NCBI RefSeq assembly: GCF_000300995.1
Contig: NZ_AMRJ01000006.1
Span: 62,001-126,000, forward strand
Source of the DNA: Alcanivorax hongdengensis A-11-3
Lineage (GTDB): Bacteria > Pseudomonadota > Gammaproteobacteria > Pseudomonadales > Alcanivoracaceae
Length of the DNA stretch: 64,000 bases
Direction of reading: 5' to 3'
The position numbers and the translations under genes were made by a program. Positions 10,375 through 19,782 of the stretch are shown piece after piece; positions within the stretch are counted from its first letter, which is position 1; every line of letters begins with the position of its first letter. Below the pieces are notes generated by a model. That model made no database searches, was not told the origin of the DNA, and saw only the letters and a program-made list of their open reading frames with translations.

Positions 10375-10636
10375 TAAAGCGCCGGCGCAGCATCTCCCAG
10401 ATGAGCGCGCCAATCACCATGCTGATCAGCAGCAGAAACAGCTTGGGAATGTCCACCAGCGTCCAGAACAGGATGTCGATGCTGGTGGGCTCCAGGTTCT
10501 GGAATACGATTACCACGGCCAGCAACGCCAGCAGAAGCTGAACTGCGCCCACCGGATGGTGCAGCAACCAGCGACCACCACCCTTGCTGCCACGGGCCAG
10601 CATGGACGATTTCTGTTTTTGCGCAGGCTCTTCCAT
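10361..10636 (-). CDS. LapA-domain (DUF1049) small inner membrane protein
   Basis: 91 residues with two membrane spans: VGAVQLLLALLAVVIVFQN and LFLLLISMVIGALIWEML, ending in a basic RRRFIRAR tail. NLEPTSIDILFW between them is the DUF1049/LapA-domain signature. The start MEEPAQ is chosen because GGAGGA lies 4-5 bases upstream; the longer frame to 10669 lacks this. It is convergent with and overlaps the end of the giant CSLREA gene by 14 bases. It lacks the LapB partner that usually follows E. coli lapA, so I do not name it lapA. Confidence 0.75.
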   Translation of the reverse strand: MEEPAQKQKSSMLARGSKGGGRWLLHHPVGAVQLLLALLAVVIVFQNLEPTSIDILFWTLVDIPKLFLLLISMVIGALIWEMLRRRFIRAR

Positions 10637-10708
10637 AAGTCCTCCTTTTCCCGGCATGTTGAAAGCCAAAAAACCTTACAGGCTTACCGCCTTTTATCTT
10701 GCTGACGC

Positions 10709-10731
10709 CCGGCGCGTGGCGATAGCGCCGG
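10709..10731. promoter_or_regulatory. Inverted repeat upstream of sthA
   Basis: CCGGCGC (10709-10715) is repeated in inverted form as GCGCCGG (10725-10731) around a 9-base spacer, between the divergent LapA-domain gene and sthA. It has no T-tract, so it is not a standard terminator. It could be an operator; TATACT at 10772-10777 further downstream is a possible sthA -10. Confidence 0.3.
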
Positions 10732-10804
10732 CATGCACCGCTTATACCTCGTGATTCCCACTTTACGCCTTTATACTGGCCTTTGTCGCAGTCAGGAGAG
10801 CGTG

Positions 10805-12211
10805 ATGGATATCAGTGCCGGTTGGGATCTTGTAGTGATAGGCAGTGGCCCGGCGGGGGAGGCGGCGGCCATGCAGGCGGCCAAGGAAGACCTCAGGGTG
10901 GCCATCGTCGAGGACCAGCCCGCCGTGGGCGGTAACTGCACCCACTGGGGCACCATTCCCTCCAAGGCACTGCGTCATCAGGTCCGGCAACTGGTGCGTA
11001 CCCAGCGTAACCCCTTGCTACGGGGTATCCTCAACCCCCGTGAAATCCGCTGGCAGGACATGATTGCCCGTACCCGCGAGGTCATCGACAGCCAGGTGCA
11101 TGTGCGCAGCGGCTTCTATGTGCGTAACCGGGTCAAGGTCTTTCGCGGTCGTGGCACCATCACGGCACCGGGGGAAGTGCGGGTGGATGATGCCAATGGT
11201 CGGCAGTGGTTATTGCGAAGCCGCAATATTCTGCTGGCCACCGGTTCGCGCCCTTATCACCCGGAGGATGTGGATTTTGATCACCCGCGGGTTTATGACT
11301 CCGATACCATCCTCGATATGGATCACACCCCGCGCCATATCATTATCTACGGGGCCGGGGTTATTGGGTCCGAGTATGCCTGTATTTTTACGGGGTTGGG
11401 GGTACGAGTCGATCTGGTCAATTCCCGCGAGCACTTGCTGGATTTTCTGGATACCGAGATTTCCGATGCCCTGAGCTACCACCTGCGTGATCAGGGCTGC
11501 ACGATCCGCCAGGGGGAACACTATCAGCGTGTAGTGGCCGATGATGAAGGCGTCACCCTGGAGCTTCAATCAGGCAAAGTGCTGCGCGCGGATGCTCTGC
11601 TGTGGTGTAACGGGCGGTCCGGCAATACGCAGGGCATCGGGCTGGAAAATATCGGTTTGGAGGCCAACAGCCGTGGCCAGCTGGCCGTGGATCAGCGTTA
11701 CCAGACCGAGGCTGAGGGTGTTTATGCGGTGGGGGATGTGGTCGGCTGGCCGTCACTGGCCAGTGCCTCCTATGATCAGGGGCGCTTCTGCGCCGAGGCG
11801 ATCGCCGCCGGGCCCGACCAGCCTGCCCGTCGGGTTACGGATGTGCCCACTGGTATCTATACCATCCCCGGCATCAGCTGCGTTGGCCGCACCGAGCACG
11901 AACTGACCGAGGCGCGGGTACCCTACGAAGTCGGCCAGGCGTTCTTCAAGAACCTGGCCCGGGCACAGATTACCGGCGAGCAGGTGGGCATGCTGAAGAT
12001 CCTGTTTCACCGGGAAACCCTGGAAGTGCTGGGGATTCACTGCTTCGGCTACCAGGCCATGGAAATCATCCATGTTGGCCAGGCCATCATGCGACAGCCC
12101 GGTGAGCTCAATACCCTGCGTTACTTTATTGATACCACCTTCAACTACCCGACCATGGCAGAGGCGTATCGGGTGGCGGCAATCAACGGGCTTAACCGCA
12201 TCCGGCGGTGA
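10805..12211 (+). CDS. sthA: Si-specific soluble NAD(P)+ transhydrogenase
   Basis: 468-residue FAD-dependent enzyme that balances NADPH and NADH in the cytosol. It has the N-terminal FAD motif [34 protein letters not shown] (the flavoprotein disulfide region with the second redox cysteine absent, as in SthA), the NAD(P) motif [12 protein letters not shown], the second FAD motif [11 protein letters not shown] and an [14 protein letters not shown] dimer segment. ATG 10805 has AGGAG upstream; the frame from 10733 is unlikely. A strong terminator follows. NADPH balance fits a lipid-based metabolism. Confidence 0.96.
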   Translation: MDISAGWDLVVIGSGPAGEAAAMQAAKEDLRVAIVEDQPAVGGNCTHWGTIPSKALRHQVRQLVRTQRNPLLRGILNPREIRWQDMIARTREVIDSQVHVRSGFYVRNRVKVFRGRGTITAPGEVRVDDANGRQWLLRSRNILLATGSRPYHPEDVDFDHPRVYDSDTILDMDHTPRHIIIYGAGVIGSEYACIFTGLGVRVDLVNSREHLLDFLDTEISDALSYHLRDQGCTIRQGEHYQRVVADDEGVTLELQSGKVLRADALLWCNGRSGNTQGIGLENIGLEANSRGQLAVDQRYQTEAEGVYAVGDVVGWPSLASASYDQGRFCAEAIAAGPDQPARRVTDVPTGIYTIPGISCVGRTEHELTEARVPYEVGQAFFKNLARAQITGEQVGMLKILFHRETLEVLGIHCFGYQAMEIIHVGQAIMRQPGELNTLRYFIDTTFNYPTMAEAYRVAAINGLNRIRR

Positions 12212-12263
12212 TGATCGTTGATGGGAGGTAGCGACGCATGACAATCCTGTCTTGGCGTTAAAA

Positions 12264-12299
12264 GGCCGCGCCCATGGCCTGGGTGCGGCCTCTTGTTTT
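12264..12299 (+). terminator. Rho-independent terminator after sthA
   Basis: An 11-bp stem, GGCCGCGCCCA against TGGGTGCGGCC (one G-T pair), with loop TGGCC, then TCTTGTTTT. It lies between the convergent sthA and Smr genes; on the minus strand the stem is followed by TTTTAA, so it may serve both. Confidence 0.85.
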
Positions 12300-12329
12300 G
12301 CAGATAAGAGAGCCGGCATCGCGCAGCTG

Positions 12330-12932
12330 TCAGCGGCTTCTATTGTTCTTCCCCGCTTCCATGAAGAATTCCCGGTTTTTCTGGCGAGACTGGCTGTTCT
12401 TGCGTAGCAGGGCATAGGTGGCGCCCGTGCCGCCGCGGTTTTGCGGGGCAGTATGGAAAGCCAGCACCAGGTCGAACTCTTCCAGCCAGTGCATCACGTA
12501 GCTTTTCAGCAGCCCCGGGCGCTCACTGTGCTGCCCTTTGCCGTGGCTGATCAGCACTGCACGCAGACCCTGTTCATGGGCCCTAACCAGAAAGCGGTGG
12601 ACCTGTTGTCGGGCCTCCATCAGGCGCACGCGGTGCAGGTCCAGCACGTCCTGAGCCTCATACTTGCCCAGCCGCAGCTTGCGATAAACGCCTTCCTGCA
12701 CGCCATTTTTCTTCAGGCCGACAATATCGTGGGGCCCAACGGACTCCACCTGCTCGGGCACGGTCAGGGGGTTGCCGTCTTGTCGCTGGTCGGAAACCGC
12801 TGCGGCGCGGCGCAGTTGTTCGCGCAGGGTGTCCTTGCGGGCAGACGGCGCCGGTGTAACGCGGTTATCGGGCTTTTGCGGTACCACATCGGCCATTTCC
12901 TGGCGAAACAGATCCTCGTCATGACTGCTCAT
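12330..12932 (-). CDS. Smr/MutS2 domain protein (SmrA/YdaL type)
   Basis: 200 residues. The C-terminal half is an Smr domain, with VLDLHRVRLMEARQQV and VLISHGKGQH as the two signatures; stand-alone Smr proteins of this kind are thought to be nucleic-acid endonucleases. The N-terminal 80 residues are charged and probably flexible. The ATG at 12932 (MSSHDED) is preferred over a GTG four codons upstream because TGGGG is well spaced. It is divergent from a PilZ gene. Substrate unknown. Confidence 0.85.
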   Translation of the reverse strand: MSSHDEDLFRQEMADVVPQKPDNRVTPAPSARKDTLREQLRRAAAVSDQRQDGNPLTVPEQVESVGPHDIVGLKKNGVQEGVYRKLRLGKYEAQDVLDLHRVRLMEARQQVHRFLVRAHEQGLRAVLISHGKGQHSERPGLLKSYVMHWLEEFDLVLAFHTAPQNRGGTGATYALLRKNSQSRQKNREFFMEAGKNNRSR

Positions 12933-13022
12933 GGCACACCCCACAAATCAACAATACGCTACTTGAATGGTACACAATGGAGGCGGAGACTGGCAGTAAC
13001 AGCCACGACTGTGCAGGTGTCT

Positions 13023-13346
13023 ATGGAACGCCGCCGTCTTACCCGCCCCCGGTTACGCATTAATATCCGCGCGCGCAGCGGGGATGCTGCTCTCGGGCAT
13101 GTCCGCGACATAACCGACCACGGGCTGTGCCTTTCCGGGCGCGGCTCCGCCCCGCAAGATCAACATCAATTAATACTTTGTCTACCCTGGCCGCTGGACG
13201 GTCGCCGTGAGCTGGCGCTGCGAGTGCAGCCCTGCTGGCAGACCTACGACAAAAACGGGCATTGGCGGGCAGGTTTCAGACTGATGCCCGATGAGGAAAC
13301 CGCCACAACGCTGGCCACGCTGGCCAGTCGTTATGGCGATCGCTAA
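13023..13346 (+). CDS. PilZ domain protein
   Basis: 107 residues, a stand-alone PilZ-like domain. RRLTRPRLRI supplies the arginine motif and DITDHGLCL matches the [D/N]xSxxG motif with threonine at the serine place; QPCWQTYDKNGHWRAGFRL matches the later PilZ strand. Such proteins bind cyclic di-GMP, usually to control motility or exopolysaccharide. The serine-to-threonine change leaves ligand binding uncertain. ATG 13023 has only a weak AGGTG upstream; GTG 13017 is an alternative. Confidence 0.7.
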   Translation: MERRRLTRPRLRINIRARSGDAALGHVRDITDHGLCLSGRGSAPQDQHQLILCLPWPLDGRRELALRVQPCWQTYDKNGHWRAGFRLMPDEETATTLATLASRYGDR

Positions 13347-13350
13347 TGAC

Positions 13351-13509
13351 TCAGGAGGGACGATGCGAATGACGGTCGTTGCGGCTGTCGTCCTCCGGTT
13401 GCTGGTGACGGTGTTTCTTGGCATCACGCTTGCGCCGTTCCCGGTCACTCTTGTCGTGCTCTTCCTGCCACTCTTTGGGGTCGTAGTCATCAAAATGGCG
13501 ACGACTCAT
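13351..13509 (-). CDS. Small highly charged hypothetical protein
   Basis: 52 residues, dominated by Asp, Glu, Lys, Arg, His and Gln (it begins MSRRHFDDYDPKEWQEEHDK), with no membrane segment and no cysteine. AGAGAG precedes the ATG at a good distance; a second ATG two codons upstream (13515) is possible. Its end lies 4 bases from the convergent PilZ stop. It resembles the short charged proteins often left unannotated in this group of bacteria; I do not recognise a family. Confidence 0.55.
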   Translation of the reverse strand: MSRRHFDDYDPKEWQEEHDKSDRERRKRDAKKHRHQQPEDDSRNDRHSHRPS

Positions 13510-13582
13510 GGTCATTACTCTCTTGCTGTAAAAGGATGGTTCCGAAGAATATATAGCACTAAAGCAAGACAGCGAGAAGGGG

Positions 13583-13609
13583 CGCAACCACCTTTTGTGG
13601 GTGGTTGCG
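13583..13609 (-). terminator. Hairpin terminator after the GST-fold gene
   Basis: A perfect 10-bp stem, CGCAACCACC (13583-13592) against GGTGGTTGCG (13600-13609), 14 bases past the stop of the leftward gene. The T-tract is poor, so termination strength is uncertain. Confidence 0.5.
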
Positions 13610-13622
13610 ACGGGTGGCCCTG

Positions 13623-14381
13623 TTAGCGGGCGTAGGTGCGGTCCAGGTAGTCGATGATGGCCTTGGATTCGAACATTTGCGTGCCGGTGTTGGGATCGAT
13701 CAGGTAGGGAACGGCGATGCTGCCGGCCCGGGCCATTAATTCCTTGCGATTGCGCTGGCTCGGCTGGTAATCCATGCCGAGTTTTTCGCGTAGCGGCGGC
13801 ATTACCCAGTCCTGCCACTGGTCGCGCCCGCACTGGCGAATCAGGCAGGGCAGCTGCAGCTCGGTCAGTCGCTCACGAACCAGGCGCGCAAAGGGGCTGG
13901 CCTCAAAGGAGTACAGAACCAGTGGCTGTTGGGGCGCCTCGCTGGGCTGGCAGTGAATCCCGCGGGTGCCACGGGGTAGCGAGGCCAGCAGGGCGCCGGC
14001 GGTACGCAGCGTACGCACGATAAAGCGTCTGGGGGCCGGGCGCCCGCCATACTGCTGATAGAGATACTCGATGATATCGGCGGATTCATAGAGGGCGGTG
14101 CCGGTATTCGGGTCCATCAGGTAGGGGAACATCTGCTTGCCGCCCAGGCGCTCCACTAGCGGGCGAAACCGGTCGCCGCCCTTGGGGCAGGGGTAGCTGA
14201 TGAAATCGAGATCAAGATCGGTCAGTGCTTCACGCACCAGGCGACAGAAGGGGCAGCCTTCCATCTCGTAGAGTTCCAGCGTTTGCGCCGGTGTTGTCAG
14301 GTGACCTGCGGTGGCGATGCCGCGGCCCTGCTGGGCGGCGCTGGCGACCAGTGAACGGGCAATTTCAAGGTTGTAGGACAT
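13623..14381 (-). CDS. Tandem GST-N/thioredoxin-fold protein
   Basis: 252 residues with two glutaredoxin/GST-N-like domains. The first (about residues 35-115) has EGCPFCRLVREAL, a CPFC redox motif, and PYLMDPNTGTALYESADIIEYL. The second (about 155-250) repeats the plan with FEASPFARLVRERL, where both cysteines are lost, and PYLIDPNTGTQMFESKAIIDYLD. This is the plan of the double GST-N proteins of plants and proteobacteria. Start MSYNLE has AGGAG upstream; the frame to 14438 is longer but not needed. The substrate is unknown; a thiol-dependent reductase role is inferred. Confidence 0.75.
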   Translation of the reverse strand: MSYNLEIARSLVASAAQQGRGIATAGHLTTPAQTLELYEMEGCPFCRLVREALTDLDLDFISYPCPKGGDRFRPLVERLGGKQMFPYLMDPNTGTALYESADIIEYLYQQYGGRPAPRRFIVRTLRTAGALLASLPRGTRGIHCQPSEAPQQPLVLYSFEASPFARLVRERLTELQLPCLIRQCGRDQWQDWVMPPLREKLGMDYQPSQRNRKELMARAGSIAVPYLIDPNTGTQMFESKAIIDYLDRTYAR

Positions 14382-14504
14382 GAAGGTCGGCTCCTGAAAA
14401 GATTGCCCGAACCATAGCAGGGCGGAGCCGCGGGTCAATGTCCCGACGGGCCTTTCAGCCCTGTCTGCGTAGTCATTCCCGCCATGCCCGTTCCGCTCAC
14501 CGGT

Positions 14505-14534
14505 ACTGATCAGTCATGTCATTGAGTGATGACA
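14505..14534. promoter_or_regulatory. Adjacent palindromes in the beta-oxidation control region
   Basis: ACTGATCAGT (14505-14514) is a perfect 10-base palindrome, followed directly by TGTCAT (14517-14522) inverted as ATGACA (14529-14534) around 6 bases. They lie about 100 bases before the thiolase start and could be operators for a fatty-acid-responsive regulator. No match to a known FadR or PsrA site is claimed. Confidence 0.35.
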
Positions 14535-14586
14535 AGGAGTCGGGCAATCTTGTTGCCCTAATCCGGGCGGTTGCCCTTTACAAGCC

Positions 14587-14603
14587 GCCGGCACAGTGCC
14601 GGC
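14587..14603 (+). promoter_or_regulatory. Hairpin in the thiolase leader
   Basis: GCCGGCA (14587-14593) and TGCCGGC (14597-14603) form a perfect 7-bp stem with a 3-base loop, 27 bases before the ATG and close to the ribosome binding site. It may affect leader stability or be a protein site; no T-tract follows. Confidence 0.3.
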
Positions 14604-14630
14604 AAATGCCTGAGGCAAGAGGAAGGTTCC

Positions 14631-15842
14631 ATGACCGAAGCCTATATTTACGATGCTATCCGTACTCCCCGTGGCCGGGGCAAGAAAGATGGCTCTTTGC
14701 ATACGGTTAAGCCGCTGGATCTGGTGGTCGGCCTGATCGATGAAGTGAAAGCCCGTTTCCCGAATATGGACACCAACCGCATTGATGACCTGCTGTTGGG
14801 CGTGGTCACTCCGGTGGGTGATCAGGGCGCCTGTATTGCCAAGACCGCCGCACTGGCGGCGGGCTTGCCGGATACCGTGGCCGGTTACCAGCTCAACCGT
14901 TTCTGTGCATCCGGTCTGGAAGCGGTCAATACCGGGGCCCAGAAAGTGGCGTCCGGTTGGGATGATCTGATTCTGGCCGGTGGCGTGGAAGCCATGAGCC
15001 GTATTCCCATGGGCTCTGACGGCGGTGCCTGGGCGATGGACCCGATCACCAACTACAAGACCGGTTTCGTACCCCAGGGTATTGGTGCGGACCTGATTGC
15101 CACCCTTGAGGGCTACAGCCGCCGTGATGTGGATGAGTTCGCGGCCCAGTCCCAGGCCCGTGCCGCCACTGCCTGGGAAAAAGGCTACTTCAACAACTCG
15201 GTAGTCCCGGTCAAGGACCTCAATGGCCTGACTGTGCTGGATCGCGACGAGCACGTCCGTGCCGGCACCACTGCCGACGGCCTGGCCGGTCTCAACCCGT
15301 CGTTTGCCATGATGGGTGAAATGGGCGGCTTTGATGCGGTAGCGCTGCAGAAATATCACTGGCTGGAAAAGATCGATCACGTTCACCACGCCGGCAACTC
15401 TTCCGGCATCGTTGATGGCGCTGCACTGGTGGTGCTGGGCAACGAGCAGGTTGGCAAGGATTACGGCATGAAGGCCCGCGGCCGCATTGTCTGCACCGCC
15501 ATCAGCGGCGCCGATCCGACCATCATGCTGACCGGCCCGGGCCCGGCGGCCAAGAAGGCCCTGGCCAAGGCCGGCCTGAAAGTGGGCGACATCGACCTGT
15601 GGGAAATCAACGAAGCCTTCGCGGCGGTGGCCATGCGCTTCATGAAAGACATGGGGATTTCCCACGATATTACCAACGTCAACGGGGGCGCCATTGCCAT
15701 GGGCCACCCGCTGGGTGCTACCGGTGCCATGATTCTGGGCACCGCGCTGGATGAACTCGAGCGTCGCGACAAGAAATACGCCCTTTGCACCCTGTGTGTC
15801 GGTGGCGGCATGGGTATCGCTACCATCATTGAGCGTCTGTAA
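14631..15842 (+). CDS. Acetyl-CoA C-acyltransferase (FadA/FadI-type thiolase)
   Basis: 403 residues; performs thiolytic cleavage of 3-ketoacyl-CoA, the last step of beta-oxidation. The acyl-accepting cysteine is C92 in [11 protein letters not shown]359 in GHPLGATG and C389 in LCVGGGMG complete the active site. ATG 14631 has AGAGGAAGG upstream. It is 29 bases before the FadB/FadJ-type gene and ends without a terminator, so the two form an operon encoding the trifunctional complex, with the thiolase gene first (E. coli fadBA has it second). Confidence 0.93.
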   Translation: MTEAYIYDAIRTPRGRGKKDGSLHTVKPLDLVVGLIDEVKARFPNMDTNRIDDLLLGVVTPVGDQGACIAKTAALAAGLPDTVAGYQLNRFCASGLEAVNTGAQKVASGWDDLILAGGVEAMSRIPMGSDGGAWAMDPITNYKTGFVPQGIGADLIATLEGYSRRDVDEFAAQSQARAATAWEKGYFNNSVVPVKDLNGLTVLDRDEHVRAGTTADGLAGLNPSFAMMGEMGGFDAVALQKYHWLEKIDHVHHAGNSSGIVDGAALVVLGNEQVGKDYGMKARGRIVCTAISGADPTIMLTGPGPAAKKALAKAGLKVGDIDLWEINEAFAAVAMRFMKDMGISHDITNVNGGAIAMGHPLGATGAMILGTALDELERRDKKYALCTLCVGGGMGIATIIERL

Positions 15843-15871
15843 ACCGCGTCGAACGAATTCGGAGAAACAAC

Positions 15872-18037
15872 ATGAGTGAACAAACTGCTATCCGTTGGGA
15901 ACAGGACGCGGACAACATCGTTACCCTGACCCTGGACGATCCCAACCAGTCCGCCAACACCATGAACGAGCTCTATGGCAAGTCCATGGCGGCCACCGTC
16001 GAGCGGTTGGAAAAAGAAAAAGACAACATCGCCGGGGTGATCATTACTTCGGCAAAGAAAACCTTCTTCGCCGGTGGTGACCTGCGGGACCTGCTGAAAG
16101 CGAAAAAGGAAGATGGTCAGGTATTCCTGGACAACGTTACCGAAATCAAGCGTCAGCTCCGGGTGCTGGAAACCCTGGGTAAGCCGGTGGTGGCGGCCAT
16201 GAACGGTACCGCCCTGGGCGGTGGCCTGGAAATCGCACTGGCTTGTCATCACCGTATTGCCATCAATGACAAGTCTGCCCAGTTCGGCCTGCCCGAGGTC
16301 ACCCTGGGCCTGCTGCCGGGCGGTGGCGGTGTGACTCGCGTGGTCCGTATGCTGGGCATTCAGGACGGGCTGATGAAAGTGCTGATGCAGGGGCAGCGCA
16401 TGAAGGCCGACAAGGCCCAGAAAGTCGGTCTGATCGACGAGCTGGCCACCGACCGTGATGACATGCTGGCCAAGGCCCGCGAATGGATCAAGGCCAATCC
16501 CAAGGCCCAGCAGCCCTGGGATCAGCGTGGCTACAAGATTCCCGGTGGCGACCCCAAGAACCCCAAATTTGCGGTCAACCTGCCGGCGTTCCCGGCCAAC
16601 CTGAAAAAGCAGATCAAGGGTGCCAACTACCCCGCGCCGCTGGCTATCATGTCCGCCGCAGTGGAAGGGGCCCAGGTGGATTTCGACAACGCCTCCACCA
16701 TTGAAGGTCGTTACTTCGTGTCACTGGTGACCAGCCAGGTGGCCAAGAACATGATCACCGCCTTCTTCTTCAACCTGCAGGCGATCAATGCCGGCGCCAG
16801 CCGTCCCAAGGACGTGCCGAAATTCCGTGCCGAGAAAGTCGGCGTTCTGGGTGCCGGCATGATGGGGGCGGGCATTGCCTACGTCACCGCCCGCACGGGC
16901 TCCCAGGTGGTGCTCAAGGATATTTCCGTAGAGAACGCCGAGAAGGGCAAGGACTATTCTCGCAAGCTGCTCGACAAGGAAATCGCCAAGGGCAAGATGA
17001 CCGAGGAAAAGAAAGAGGAAATCCTCGCCCGTATTACCGCCACTGCGGATGCCAAGGACCTGGAAGGCGTGGACTTTGTCATTGAAGCGGTGTTCGAGAA
17101 CACCGAACTCAAGCACAAGGTGTTCCAGGAAATCGAAGATGTGGTCAACGCGGATGCGGTATTGGGTTCCAATACCTCTTCGCTGCCGATCACGGGCCTG
17201 GCCAAGGGCGTCAAGAAGCAGGACAACTTCATCGGTATCCACTTCTTCAGCCCGGTGGACAAGATGCCGCTGGTGGAAATCATCTGTGGCAAGGACACCA
17301 GCCCGGAAGCGCTGGCCAAGACCTACGACTACTGCCAGCAGATCAAGAAGACCCCAATTGTGGTCAACGATGCCCGCGGTTTCTTCACCACCCGTGTGAT
17401 TGGCACCTTTGCCAACGAGGGTATCGCCATGCTGGGCGAGGGCATCAATGCCCAGTCCATCGAGCAGGCCGCCATGCAGGCCGGTTACCCGGTGGGTACC
17501 CTGAACCTGATTGATGAAATCAACATGGAAACCGCCCTGAAGATCGGCAAGGCGGCCCGTGATGATGCCAAGCGTGAAGGCACCGAGTTGCCCCCGGAGC
17601 ACCCGGCGGAAACCGTCATGAAGAAGATGGTCGAAGAGCTGGGTCGTCCTGGCAAGCTGCAGGGCAAGGGCTTCTACGAGTACCCGGAAAATGGCAAGAA
17701 GCACCTGTGGCCCGGTCTCAAGGATGCCTTCGGTGGGACCACCGAGATTCCGTTCGAGGATATCAAGGAACGGATGATGTTCATCGAATCCATCGAAGCG
17801 GTGAAATGTTTCGATGAGGGTGTCATGGACTCCGTGGCCGATGCCAACATCGGTTCCATCTTCGGGATCGGCTTCCCGGCCTGGACCGGTGGTGTCATGC
17901 AGTACATCAACCAGTATGAAGGCGGCCTGCGCGGCTTTGTCGCTCGAGCCCAGCAGCTGGCTGAAAAGTACGGTGAGCGCTTTACCCCGCCGGCTTCACT
18001 GGTGGAGAAAGCGGAGAAGGGCGAAAGCTACCGCTAA
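15872..18037 (+). CDS. Fatty acid oxidation complex alpha subunit (enoyl-CoA hydratase / 3-hydroxyacyl-CoA dehydrogenase, FadB/FadJ type)
   Basis: 721 residues. The N-terminal crotonase domain (about 1-200) carries the two catalytic glutamates E120 ([12 protein letters not shown]) and E142 ([15 protein letters not shown]). The dehydrogenase domain begins about residue 320 with the NAD motif [15 protein letters not shown], the catalytic histidine H457 is in [17 protein letters not shown], and the C-terminal 3HCDH domains follow. GGAGAA precedes the ATG. Together with the thiolase it performs hydration, oxidation and cleavage of the acyl chain. It ends with a strong terminator. Confidence 0.95.
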   Translation: MSEQTAIRWEQDADNIVTLTLDDPNQSANTMNELYGKSMAATVERLEKEKDNIAGVIITSAKKTFFAGGDLRDLLKAKKEDGQVFLDNVTEIKRQLRVLETLGKPVVAAMNGTALGGGLEIALACHHRIAINDKSAQFGLPEVTLGLLPGGGGVTRVVRMLGIQDGLMKVLMQGQRMKADKAQKVGLIDELATDRDDMLAKAREWIKANPKAQQPWDQRGYKIPGGDPKNPKFAVNLPAFPANLKKQIKGANYPAPLAIMSAAVEGAQVDFDNASTIEGRYFVSLVTSQVAKNMITAFFFNLQAINAGASRPKDVPKFRAEKVGVLGAGMMGAGIAYVTARTGSQVVLKDISVENAEKGKDYSRKLLDKEIAKGKMTEEKKEEILARITATADAKDLEGVDFVIEAVFENTELKHKVFQEIEDVVNADAVLGSNTSSLPITGLAKGVKKQDNFIGIHFFSPVDKMPLVEIICGKDTSPEALAKTYDYCQQIKKTPIVVNDARGFFTTRVIGTFANEGIAMLGEGINAQSIEQAAMQAGYPVGTLNLIDEINMETALKIGKAARDDAKREGTELPPEHPAETVMKKMVEELGRPGKLQGKGFYEYPENGKKHLWPGLKDAFGGTTEIPFEDIKERMMFIESIEAVKCFDEGVMDSVADANIGSIFGIGFPAWTGGVMQYINQYEGGLRGFVARAQQLAEKYGERFTPPASLVEKAEKGESYR

Positions 18038-18052
18038 TCACGGTGTCGCCTG

Positions 18053-18082
18053 AAAAGCCCTGCCTGGTGCAGGGCTTTTTTT
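18053..18082 (+). terminator. Rho-independent terminator of the beta-oxidation operon
   Basis: AGCCCTGC and GCAGGGCT pair around a CTGGT loop, followed by seven Ts. The other strand also ends in TTTT after the stem, so it may also stop the convergent response regulator transcript. Confidence 0.9.
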
Positions 18083-18116
18083 ATGAGGTAAAGGGGGCCG
18101 GGGAAGGTGCCGTAAG

Positions 18117-18503
18117 TTAGTGGCTGGAGACGGCGCGAACCGGCACCCGCACCTCCAGCATTTGTTGCAGCTGGGCGCGCAGCTCACTGGGGCGTAGCGG
18201 TTTGGCCAGGAACGCATCGCCGCCGGCGTCCTGACACTGCTGACGGTAGCCATCGCTGCTGTTGCCGGAGATAAACAGGATTGGCAAGCCAAGGCCCTGA
18301 TTGCGCAGATCCCGGGCGACGGAGCAGCCATCCAGCACGGGCAGCTCCACGTCCAGAATCAGCAGATCAATCTCCCGCTGGCGATAAAGGCGCAGGGCGG
18401 TTTCCCCGTCGCCGGCCAGCAGAGGCTGGTGGCCCATCTCTTCAATGACGCGGCAGATAATCAGGCTGACGGCTTTGTTATCTTCAACCACAAGAATGTT
18501 CAT
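18117..18503 (-). CDS. Stand-alone CheY-like response regulator
   Basis: 128 residues, a single receiver domain. Acidic pocket ED (residues 7-8), phospho-acceptor D51 in LLILDVELPVLDG, FISGNSS at the conserved Ser/Thr position, and LAKPLRP with the conserved lysine. No output domain. MNILVVED is the natural start; the frame extends far upstream but without family similarity, and the ribosome binding site is weak. No kinase is adjacent, so its partner is unknown. Confidence 0.85.
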   Translation of the reverse strand: MNILVVEDNKAVSLIICRVIEEMGHQPLLAGDGETALRLYRQREIDLLILDVELPVLDGCSVARDLRNQGLGLPILFISGNSSDGYRQQCQDAGGDAFLAKPLRPSELRAQLQQMLEVRVPVRAVSSH

Positions 18504-18749
18504 AGCCGATTTGTAACCCAGACGCCGGTGAAGGACAAGAGCATCGCATCCCGACTGGCAAGAAAGTACTACAGATGGCACTCCGGGTCCGATAGCATGT
18601 TCGCGGGGAATCTCCCGGCCTGGCCGGATTTGCCAACAATGTGCCAAGCGGGCCAACATTATTTATGATTGGCGCAGCCCGGCAGGGCAGGTTGCCCCGG
18701 GCAGGCCGTTGGTGGGGCTTACAAGAAGGATAATCGAGGTTAGCGGTCG

Positions 18750-19757
18750 ATGATTCATCGCAGGACGATCAATATCAACAGGGTGGTCAAGCTGTTACAG
18801 GGGGCGGCCCGTTCCGGGGCCAGTATTCCCGATCTGCTCGGGCAGTGCGGCATTCCCCGTCATATGCTGGAAGACCCGGAAGCGCGTATCGAGCGTGACA
18901 CCTTCATCAAGCTGATGTTGCTGATCATGGAGCAGACCCAGGATGAATTCCTGGGCTTTGGCCAGGGGCGAAAATCCAAGCCGGGGACGTTTTCCATGAT
19001 GGCCCATGCGGTGATCAACTGTCCCAACCTGGGTACCGCCGTGGACCGTGGCTTTCGTTTCTACGAGCTGTTCGAGCTGAGCCTGCATTCACGGCTGGTG
19101 CGTGACGGCGATCAGGCGCGACTGGTGGTGGATGCGGACCCGCGCCTGGATTTCCGGGAGGTGATCATCGAGGCCTCCCTGTTTATCTGGCTGCGCTTCA
19201 TGAGCTGGCTGGTCGGCAAAGCCATCGAACCCCAGGAAGTGCATCTGGATTATCAGCCGGTGGGTGATGATGAACATCGCTTCATGTTTGATTGCCCGAT
19301 CCATTACGGCGCCGATAGCAGCTATGTGGTGATTCGCGCGGAGTATCTGGAACTGCCGCTGGTACAGAACGAACTGTCGCTGTCCAAGTTCCTGACCGAT
19401 TCGCTGGCACAGCTGTTCGACGGCAATATCCACAATGTGGGGCTGCCCGCCCAGATTCGGGCGATCATTTCCAATGAATACGGCAACAGCTTTCCTGATT
19501 TCACCGAAATCTGCCAGAAACTGGGCATGACACCGCAAACCCTGCGCCGTCGGCTCAAGGAAGCCAACACCAGTTACCAGGAGATCAAGGACTCCATCCG
19601 CAAGGATGCCTCGGTCTACTATCTTTCCAAGCCGGAGCTGAGCATTGACGAGATCGCACTGCTGATGGGCTTCAGTGAGGCCAGCTCCTTCCATCGGGCT
19701 TTCAAGAAATGGACCGGCAAAACCCCGTCCAGCTACCGCAAGGAACATTTCGCCTAG
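18750..19757 (+). CDS. AraC-family regulator, OruR-type
   Basis: 335 residues. The N-terminal 200 residues match the arabinose-binding-like sensor domain found in OruR-type AraC regulators, and the C-terminal 85 residues form the AraC DNA-binding domain with two helix-turn-helix units: TEICQKLGMTPQTLRRRLKEANTS, cut short here, and IDEIALLMGFSEASSFHRAF with WTGKTPSSYR. GAGG sits upstream of ATG 18750. The following gene is purU, 25 bases on, which is probably not its target. The effector is unknown. Confidence 0.85.
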   Translation: MIHRRTININRVVKLLQGAARSGASIPDLLGQCGIPRHMLEDPEARIERDTFIKLMLLIMEQTQDEFLGFGQGRKSKPGTFSMMAHAVINCPNLGTAVDRGFRFYELFELSLHSRLVRDGDQARLVVDADPRLDFREVIIEASLFIWLRFMSWLVGKAIEPQEVHLDYQPVGDDEHRFMFDCPIHYGADSSYVVIRAEYLELPLVQNELSLSKFLTDSLAQLFDGNIHNVGLPAQIRAIISNEYGNSFPDFTEICQKLGMTPQTLRRRLKEANTSYQEIKDSIRKDASVYYLSKPELSIDEIALLMGFSEASSFHRAFKKWTGKTPSSYRKEHFA

Positions 19758-19782
19758 GCTTTCGCCCGGGTCTGGAAACGCT

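Noticed and set aside
14631..18037. Naming the pair fadA and fadB
   Set aside because: The gene order (thiolase first) and sequence type could equally be fadI/fadJ, so only the enzyme function is claimed.
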